From positions 1-40,840 of IMG/VR virus record IMGVR_UViG_3300020408_000012: a stretch of 40,840 bases of DNA; one strand, written 5' to 3'. The notes under the pieces are model-generated. The model did no database searches, was not told the origin of the DNA, and saw nothing but the letters and a program-made list of their open reading frames with translations. This DNA comes from a virus. Positions 7,331 to 12,110 of this stretch are shown piece after piece (the stretch's first letter is position 1; each line of letters begins with the position of its first letter). The translations under genes and the position numbers were made by a program.

Positions 7331-8864
7331 CTACGATAAATCTAAGAGGGCATTGCATGGTGTCCTCTCTGCCAATGAGGTCATGGTCAAAGCCAAAAGC
7401 AAGTTGATGAATTCCGAATCAGGTCTTGCTTCAATTCTTTTGGGTCTACCTTTGGAAGAGGACAGTTCCTTTGACACGATGGCAACAGATGGGAAGGTAA
7501 TCAAATACAATCCTGACTTTGCTCTCAGTCTGCCAATGGATGAAATCAAAGCTGTTCTAATTCATGAGGCTCTTCATGTTGTATGGGGTCATCATCTTAG
7601 AAGAGGAGACAGACATCCGAAGCTTTGGAACATTGCTACTGACTATGCAATCAATGGCTACATTGTTTATAAGCTTGGCGAAAGATTGAACAAGTTGCCT
7701 GAAGGTGCTTTGGTCTCGAACAAGTATGTCAATAAAGATTACTCGGTCATGAGTGCTAATGAAATCTACGACATATTATTTGGCGATGACGAGGCTCTCG
7801 AAGAGGCTATCGAACAAATGCAACAGCAGATGGGCGATGACTCAGACGAGAACGAAAGTCAGGGTCAGGGTCAGGATGAATCCGAAGAGGATACTCAAGG
7901 CTCAGGCTCAGGCGATGGCGATGAGGAATCCGATGAGGAATCCGAAGGTCAGGGTTCAGGCGGAGATGCAGACGATGATGCAGAAACTGGTGATGACGAA
8001 AATATTACTGGTAATGGTTTGTCCGATGAGCGTTCTCCTCAGACTAATCAATCAGGTCAAATTGATTTGAATGATTTACCTCAGATGGCTGGCGGTGTCT
8101 TTGATATGACTAACGAAGATGGCTCTGAGTTATCTGATAATGAGTTGCAAGAGCAGATAACTAAACTTGATGCTCAGGTAATGATGGCTGAAAAAGTTCA
8201 GGGTATGCTCGTCTCAGGCGGTGCTGGGGTTGATTACCTCGGAGGTCGTAAGTCTGAGTTGGTTGAGCAAGTTGTTCCTTGGGAAGATATGTTCAGAGAT
8301 ATGTTCACTAGGGTTCAATCTCAAAACAACACTTGGAAGATGCCTAATCGCAGACACATGGCTCGTGGTATCCATATGCCTAGCAAGGACACCGAACCAT
8401 CCATCAAAAATGTTGTGATGCTGGTTGATGTTTCAGGCTCGACTTATGGAGACAGAGACTCATTCGTGACTGAGGCTCTCGCTATCCTTGAGGAGTTCCA
8501 AGTCAAGAAACTCATGGTCAATAGGTATGCTGGTATCTCTCTCAGAAATGAGCAAGGAGAATACTTCGATGTCTACGATACTGACCAAGGAGATGAGATG
8601 CCTGACAAAGATGAAATCAATTTCAATGGAGATGGAGGTACTAACTTCGATGCACCTTTCAACGCTGTCGAAGAGTTCCTAGACATTGATGAGATTGATT
8701 TGATTGTTCACTTCTCGGATGGAGAGGGATACTTCAGTCAAGACCACGATGCCTTGCTTGATACTCCAATCTGTCATGTCTTTAGCTATGGTAAAGATGG
8801 CGATAACTATGGCGGTAATGAGATTGAAAAGAAAGGCTTCGGAGAAGTTATCTACATGAGTTAA
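7323..8864 (+). CDS. Metallopeptidase-like (DUF2201-type) protein with C-terminal VWA domain
   Basis: 513 aa from ATG 7323, preceded by GGAGG. The N-terminal domain has a zinc-protease-like HEALHVVWGHH (residues 81-91, HExxH plus further His), matching the predicted metal-dependent peptidase family paired with VWA domains (COG3864/DUF2201). A ~90-residue acidic, Gln/Gly/Ser-rich linker with near-repeats follows (about residues 155-250). The C-terminal VWA domain has an intact MIDAS motif DVSGS at 369-373 and a final HFSDGEGYF strand. It is the expected partner of the MoxR ATPase upstream. In known systems the pair remodels or matures a protein complex; the phage target is unknown. Whether the HExxH site is catalytic cannot be told from sequence. 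Confidence 0.85.
   Translation: MSSYDKSKRALHGVLSANEVMVKAKSKLMNSESGLASILLGLPLEEDSSFDTMATDGKVIKYNPDFALSLPMDEIKAVLIHEALHVVWGHHLRRGDRHPKLWNIATDYAINGYIVYKLGERLNKLPEGALVSNKYVNKDYSVMSANEIYDILFGDDEALEEAIEQMQQQMGDDSDENESQGQGQDESEEDTQGSGSGDGDEESDEESEGQGSGGDADDDAETGDDENITGNGLSDERSPQTNQSGQIDLNDLPQMAGGVFDMTNEDGSELSDNELQEQITKLDAQVMMAEKVQGMLVSGGAGVDYLGGRKSELVEQVVPWEDMFRDMFTRVQSQNNTWKMPNRRHMARGIHMPSKDTEPSIKNVVMLVDVSGSTYGDRDSFVTEALAILEEFQVKKLMVNRYAGISLRNEQGEYFDVYDTDQGDEMPDKDEINFNGDGGTNFDAPFNAVEEFLDIDEIDLIVHFSDGEGYFSQDHDALLDTPICHVFSYGKDGDNYGGNEIEKKGFGEVIYMS
7998..8020. repeat. Dispersed quasi-palindrome copy inside the VWA gene
   Basis: AAAATATTACTGGTAATGG, within the acidic linker codons (ENITGNG). Confidence 0.65.
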
Positions 8865-8880
8865 TCTCAATGAGCGTTCT

Positions 8881-8927
8881 GAGAGGAGGTTTTTAGGGTG
8901 GTAGTAAACCTTAGCCTCCTCTCTTTT
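8881..8927 (+). terminator. Hairpin D / intrinsic terminator after the VWA gene
   Basis: Nine-pair stem GAGAGGAGG / CCTCCTCTC around a partly paired 25-nt insert, followed by TTTT. It is placed 16 nt after the VWA stop and 40 nt before ribozyme 4. Confidence 0.65.
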
Positions 8928-8966
8928 CGCCAGCGAGAGAGCCTCTATGGAGGTCGAAATCAGGAA

Positions 8967-9048
8967 ACTGATAGGGAAAATGTGTGTTTTCCCCTGATGA
9001 CTCAATATGAGAGCGTGTAAGCGTTGGTTCAAAAGAACCGAAATCAGT
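8967..9048 (+). ncRNA. Hammerhead ribozyme 4 with insertion next to stem II
   Basis: Stem III ACTGAT (8967-8972) pairs with ATCAGT (9043-9048). The cleavage nucleotide is A8973 (GAUA, allowed by the NUH rule). Stem I GGGAAAA/TTTTCCC closes a TGTGTG loop (8974-8993). Core CTGATGA is 8994-9000. A 25-nt insert (9001-9025) containing CTC-AATAT-GAG precedes stem II GGTTC-AAAA-GAACC (9026-9039), and core GAAA is 9040-9043. Compensatory changes in all three stems relative to ribozymes 1-3 support function. The insert between core and stem II is atypical and may weaken activity or form a third junction arm. CTTTTAACTTTC and CGAGGTGCA follow. Confidence 0.78.
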
Positions 9049-9077
9049 TCCTTTTAACTTTCAAATGCGAGGTGCAT

Positions 9078-9389
9078 ATGAAAAAAATATATGAAAAGTT
9101 TTTGAGTCTTTTCAAAACTCAAAGGGTGGAAGATAAACCTTATTATCTTTCGTATGAGAATGGCGGTGTTCTTGTTCTTAAGAGACCTACCAAGCATCAG
9201 ATTGAAACCAATCTAGAATTGGCTGGGTCATCTACAAAGACAGCATTTACTGGCAGAGGTTTGCTGAGTGGCAGAAAAGCAAAGCGTGTACAGGAAAGCT
9301 TGAAGCGTAGAAACAAGTTCAAGAAACAGCTAAATCAAACTATGACTGGTAATATTTTTTCTAATCCAGTCAAACAGGGAGGTGCGTAA
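9078..9389 (+). CDS. Unknown basic protein, 103 aa
   Basis: ATG 9078 follows GAGGTGCAT and the fourth ribozyme leader. It begins MKKIYEKFLSLFKTQRVEDK, with a Lys/Arg-rich C-terminal half (GRKAKRVQESLKRRNKFKKQ). No family is recognised. The end overlaps the next start (TAATG). A copy of the dispersed palindrome lies within its 3' coding end. The shared leader architecture makes it a bona fide member of the early block. Confidence 0.75.
   Translation: MKKIYEKFLSLFKTQRVEDKPYYLSYENGGVLVLKRPTKHQIETNLELAGSSTKTAFTGRGLLSGRKAKRVQESLKRRNKFKKQLNQTMTGNIFSNPVKQGGA
9337..9361. repeat. Dispersed quasi-palindrome copy
   Basis: ACTATGACTGGTAATATTTT, coding for TMTGNIFS near the end of the 103-aa gene. Confidence 0.7.
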
Positions 9390-9664
9390 TGGCTTTTGTA
9401 TCAGATGATTTGTTGGACTTAGACCAGCGATACCAATTAAAGAAAGAAGCTTCAGACATCTTGGCTATGATAACTCACGAGTTAAAAGTTCTTGATGATG
9501 TGAGAGAGTCAATTAATAGATTAGATATGATTAATTACGACTCTGTTAATGATTTGAGAAACCGATTGGCAAGGTTAATTGTCACTTGTACTGTGGCACA
9601 GACTAAAGTCAATATGGTCAGAGAAGATGTTTTGGCTAGCTTGGAAGAGGAGGATTCGCTATGA
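9389..9664 (+). CDS. Unknown helical protein, 91 aa
   Basis: ATG 9389 with ribosome binding site GGGAGGTGCGTA; start overlaps the upstream stop (TAATG) and end overlaps the next gene by 4 nt (ATGA). It reads MAFVSDDLLDLDQRYQLKKE and looks entirely alpha-helical (DDVRESINRLDMINYDSVNDLRN region). No membrane segment. Function unknown; the tight packing implies co-translation with the 285-aa gene. Confidence 0.75.
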   Translation: MAFVSDDLLDLDQRYQLKKEASDILAMITHELKVLDDVRESINRLDMINYDSVNDLRNRLARLIVTCTVAQTKVNMVREDVLASLEEEDSL

Positions 9665-10518
9665 GTATCTTAGATAAGAAATGGAATAGGGATGCCTTTG
9701 ATTACACCAGTTGGAGTATGGATATGTATTGGTATGTCAAAAATTATGGAGAGTGGATAGACCTAAATCTTGACGAGGATGACTTGCTCAAAAGGATTAA
9801 GGCTCATATGCACAGTCTCCATGAGATTGATGACAGTTGGGATGAACGACTCGTAGACTCTTTAGCAGATAGCAAAAGAGAGTATGGAGAGCGTGGTAAT
9901 TTTATGCTTCATCATCCTTGCCTAATCTCTATCGTGTATCCATCTACAAGGTGGCATATTCATGAAACCAATCTTAAGTATTGGAATAAAGTTTTCTATC
10001 TGAGAAAAGCTTATCTTGAAAAAGATGTTGATGCTTACCTCATGATGATAGAAAGACCTTATCGAATACCTGAGTTCATTGCTTGGTGCTTAGACAAAAG
10101 AAACAAGTTGTCTAAGAAAAAATACTGGGAAATCATTCGTTGGTTGTGGACTGACACAGAGAATGTGTATGAACATTTCAATGAATGGCTCGCTCTGTTG
10201 TTAGACTTTGATACCAAGGAAGTGAGGAAAATGATGGACAAAGAGGATAAGAAAACCTTTGACTCTTTGCCTGATGACTTCATGGTTTATCGAGGTGGAG
10301 AACACGAGCATATGTCTTGGACTTTAAGCAAAGAAAAAGCTGAATGGTTTAGGGATAGATATAAAGGGTTGCGAGACTGCAAGCTTTTTGAAAAGCGTAT
10401 CAAGAAAGATGAGGTGCTTGCCTACATCAATGCAAGAGGCGAAGAGGAGATAATTCTCAGACCTAGTCTTGATTGTTTTGTCGATTACCTAATCGATGAG
10501 GTCTATCTAGAAGCATAA
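9661..10518 (+). CDS. Putative ADP-ribosyltransferase-like protein, 285 aa
   Basis: ATGA overlap with the upstream gene. The N-terminal ~200 residues are rich in Trp and Tyr (for example MDMYWYVKNYGEW) and unrecognised. The last ~75 residues show an order like the R-S-E class of mono-ADP-ribosyltransferases: VYRGG with Arg211, SWTLSKEKAEWF with S219-W-T221, and RGEEEII with E261-x-E263. T4-type phages use such enzymes (Alt, ModA, ModB) to modify host RNA polymerase or translation proteins early in infection, which fits this early block. The motif match is by eye and the fold is not confirmed. It is the last gene before a strong terminator at 10541. Confidence 0.55.
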   Translation: MSILDKKWNRDAFDYTSWSMDMYWYVKNYGEWIDLNLDEDDLLKRIKAHMHSLHEIDDSWDERLVDSLADSKREYGERGNFMLHHPCLISIVYPSTRWHIHETNLKYWNKVFYLRKAYLEKDVDAYLMMIERPYRIPEFIAWCLDKRNKLSKKKYWEIIRWLWTDTENVYEHFNEWLALLLDFDTKEVRKMMDKEDKKTFDSLPDDFMVYRGGEHEHMSWTLSKEKAEWFRDRYKGLRDCKLFEKRIKKDEVLAYINARGEEEIILRPSLDCFVDYLIDEVYLEA

Positions 10519-10540
10519 AAAAACAAGGAAGTAAAAACTA

Positions 10541-10589
10541 GCGGAGGCTATGTGGTATTAATTTACTGCATAGTCTCCGCTTTTTTTTT
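10541..10589 (+). terminator. Strong intrinsic terminator ending the early block
   Basis: Stem GCGGAG-CTATG / CATAG-CTCCGC (with a G/T mismatch) and a 15-nt loop, followed by nine T (10581-10589). Confidence 0.9.
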
Positions 10590-10607
10590 GGTCAAAATCC
10601 TCTCCCG

Positions 10608-10632
10608 AAAACCATGACTGGTAAATATTTTT
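10608..10632. repeat. Dispersed quasi-palindrome copy in the control region
   Basis: ACCATGACTGGTAAATATTT, 48 bp left of the DnaA-box pair and not in a gene. Confidence 0.7.
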
Positions 10633-10679
10633 CAAACGTGCAGAAACTCTTGGGTGCAAACTAGTGGCAGAAAATTGTA

Positions 10680-10700
10680 TGTGGATAACTCTGTGGATAA
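10680..10700. promoter_or_regulatory. Two DnaA-box matches (candidate replication origin)
   Basis: TGTGGATAA at 10680-10688 and 10692-10700, both exact to the complement of the consensus TTATCCACA, 12 bp apart in the same orientation. They lie just before a strong promoter and a short terminated RNA, in a non-coding region between gene blocks. Origin function is inferred. Confidence 0.5.
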
Positions 10701-10712
10701 GCTGTTAATAGT

Positions 10713-10741
10713 TTGACGAGGTGCAAGCCGATTGCTATACT
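10713..10741 (+). promoter_or_regulatory. Strong sigma70-like promoter for the small RNA
   Basis: TTGACG (10713-10718), 17-bp spacer, TATACT (10736-10741). Start expected near 10748. It is the best promoter match in the window. Confidence 0.75.
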
Positions 10742-10747
10742 AGATGA

Positions 10748-10845
10748 ACAGCGACAGAGATTGTCGCTATTAAGAAGTGTTTTAACGACACCTCCTAAGA
10801 AAGTTAAAAGTTGAGAGAGGTAATAGACTGCCTCTCTCTTTTTTT
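10748..10845 (+). ncRNA. Compact small RNA antisense to the early-gene leaders
   Basis: A ~98-nt transcription unit with its own promoter and terminator and no credible gene. Three hairpins are visible. The first is AGCGACA-gagat-TGTCGCT (10750-10768). The second is TTTTAAC (10780-10786) pairing with GTTAAAA (10803-10809), which presents the loop GACACCTCCTAAGAAA. The third is the terminator. The loop holds CACCTCC (10789-10795), complementary to GGAGGTG, and GAAAGTTAAAAG (10799-10810), complementary to CTTTTAACTTTC. Both targets recur in order in all four ribozyme-bearing leaders (with minor differences). CACCTCCT also mimics the 16S rRNA 3' end. Likely a trans-acting translational regulator; a replication primer role is an alternative given the neighbouring DnaA boxes. 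Confidence 0.62.
10813..10845 (+). terminator. Intrinsic terminator of the small RNA
   Basis: GAGAGAGG / CCTCTCTC stem, 10-nt loop, seven T. Confidence 0.85.
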
Positions 10846-10891
10846 GTACAATGGGTTATTGGTTTATTTTTTTCATACCAATTCTCCCAAT

Positions 10892-10937
10892 GAGGAGGTG
10901 CTAGTACAACAAAATAATTCTTCTCTAGTGCCTCCTC
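10892..10937 (+). other. Long hairpin burying a GAGGAGGTG element
   Basis: Thirteen continuous pairs (two G-U) between GAGGAGGTGCTAG (10892-10904) and CTAGTGCCTCCTC (10925-10937), with a 20-nt loop. The 5' arm carries a Shine-Dalgarno-like sequence but no start codon follows. There is no U tail, so it is probably not a terminator. It may act as an RNA decoy or DNA cruciform; unknown. Confidence 0.5.
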
Positions 10938-10949
10938 TCTAAATTAAAA

Positions 10950-10978
10950 TTGAATTACTGATAGCATTTCTCTACAAT
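10950..10978 (+). promoter_or_regulatory. Sigma70-like promoter, possibly giving a leaderless mRNA
   Basis: TTGAAT (10950-10955), 17-bp spacer, TACAAT (10973-10978). Transcription would start at about 10985, which is the A of the next ATG. Confidence 0.6.
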
Positions 10979-10984
10979 AGCATT

Positions 10985-11296
10985 ATGTATGCAGTTGTAA
11001 GACACACTTACGAATTAGATTTGCCTGAACCTTTTGTTAAATCTTCTCAAAAAAGTATAGGGAGATGGGTGCATAAGGTGTGGGTACATGACTCCGAGTT
11101 AGATGCGATTGCTCATGCGATTAAATTACTTGACGAACCTCTGTTGAAACATGATGAGTGGGCGATGGATATTGCTATAGAACAGTTAAAAAATAATAGG
11201 TTCTATCAGTTGGGTAAAGAAAGCGTAGCGATAGCAGAAGTAGAACCTTCGCCTGACATAGTGTACTTACATGATGACGATAACCAAATTAATTGA
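10985..11296 (+). CDS. Unknown protein, 103 aa
   Basis: Starts MYAVVRHTYELDLPEPFVKS at the ATG 6 nt after the -10 box, with no ribosome binding site, so it is probably translated from a leaderless transcript. The composition is soluble and mildly acidic, with an acidic tail (YLHDDDNQIN). No recognised family. It is followed after 9 nt (GAGGAGGCTAT) by the ribbon-helix-helix gene, so the pair likely forms a small regulatory operon. The function of this member is unknown. Confidence 0.7.
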   Translation: MYAVVRHTYELDLPEPFVKSSQKSIGRWVHKVWVHDSELDAIAHAIKLLDEPLLKHDEWAMDIAIEQLKNNRFYQLGKESVAIAEVEPSPDIVYLHDDDNQIN

Positions 11297-11305
11297 GGAG
11301 GCTAT

Positions 11306-11644
11306 ATGGCTGAGAAAAATTTATATATTAGGTGTGATGAAGAAACCTATGTGAAGGCAAGAGAGTTGGCACAAAAAAATCTTCGCTCTTTAAACAGACA
11401 AGTAATTCATTTAATCAATGAAGCTTATGATAGCGTTGTGAAATCAGAACCAGCGATTGCAGAACCACAACCTATCCAAGATGAAGAAGATGACAAGTAT
11501 CTAGGCATGAGCAAGGAGGATTATTATAAACACAGAGACGATGTTCCTCGTGAAGTCTTAGAAGAGTGGGAAGGTCAAGGCAGACTTACTCAGTCAGGTT
11601 TAGAAAAGCTTTCTGAAATAAGGAAATCGGACTCGTCTGACTAA
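11306..11644 (+). CDS. Ribbon-helix-helix (Arc-type) DNA-binding protein
   Basis: 112 aa, ribosome binding site GAGGAGGC. Residues 1-45 fit the Arc/MetJ-type fold: a short strand NLYIRCDEE, then helix TYVKARELAQ, then LRSLNRQVIHLINEAY, where the conserved NRQ turn begins helix 2. The rest is an acidic linker and a helical tail. Such dimers bind short palindromic or tandem operators. It is the only clear DNA-binding regulator in the window, so it is the first candidate to recognise the dispersed AATATTAC palindromes; that link is inference. The 3' end overlaps the convergent gene at 11586-12110 by 59 bp. Confidence 0.75.
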   Translation: MAEKNLYIRCDEETYVKARELAQKNLRSLNRQVIHLINEAYDSVVKSEPAIAEPQPIQDEEDDKYLGMSKEDYYKHRDDVPREVLEEWEGQGRLTQSGLEKLSEIRKSDSSD

Positions 11645-12110
11645 GATACCAAAAGTTTAGCATTGCATTTGAGCAATCAATCACACTATCAAGTTGCGAC
11701 TGAGTAATCCTATCAGGGTTCTCAGTCATGACTTTCCAAAACTCTTTCTCCTTCTTACTCCCACAATCCTCCACCAATCTGTTTTGAACTTGACTTAGTA
11801 CGAGTGGTTTTGTATTGACGCTGGGAGAACTATTACTAGTAAATATTTTGTCAAGGTCGCCAGCCGAACTCTGTGGAAAAACTCCTGACCTAGAAATCAA
11901 ACCAAGATATTTGTCACAAACATTGTGTTGCTTCTCGTTGATTAGTTGTTCGGTATAAAGCTTGTCGATGATATGCTGGTCAAAGACTATGGCTCTACCA
12001 ACCTTGGTATTATCGATGCTTCTAACTTCTACCTTGTGTCTCAGATGTAGATAGGAATTTCCTACATCATTTACGATAAGAACTTCCTCAGAAATCCCAG
12101 TCGAAGTCAT
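11586..12110 (-). CDS. Unknown protein downstream of primase-helicase, 174 aa
   Basis: I chose ATG 12110 (MTSTGISEEVLIVNDVGNSY), which overlaps the primase-helicase gene by 23 nt; an upstream in-frame start at 12143 is possible. The first ~60 residues could form a small beta-rich domain (RHKVEVRSIDNTKVGRAIVF); the C-terminal half is helical. No known family. The gene is transcribed with the primase-helicase and its tail overlaps the convergent ribbon-helix-helix gene by 59 bp, which is unusual and could allow antisense interference. A copy of the dispersed palindrome is inside. Confidence 0.65.
   Translation of the reverse strand: MTSTGISEEVLIVNDVGNSYLHLRHKVEVRSIDNTKVGRAIVFDQHIIDKLYTEQLINEKQHNVCDKYLGLISRSGVFPQSSAGDLDKIFTSNSSPSVNTKPLVLSQVQNRLVEDCGSKKEKEFWKVMTENPDRITQSQLDSVIDCSNAMLNFWYLSQTSPISLFQKAFLNLTE
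11827..11852. repeat. Dispersed quasi-palindrome copy
   Basis: ACTATTACTAGTAAATATTT; the central ACTAGT is perfectly symmetric. Inside the 174-aa gene. Confidence 0.7.

Noticed and set aside
7840-7980. Near-repetitive DNA in the VWA gene as a mobile or minisatellite element
   Set aside because: Best explained as codons of the acidic Asp/Glu/Gly/Ser linker between the two domains.
10248-10270. CTGATGA within the 285-aa gene, a possible fifth hammerhead core
   Set aside because: No GAAA partner or flanking complementary stems; ordinary codons PDDF.
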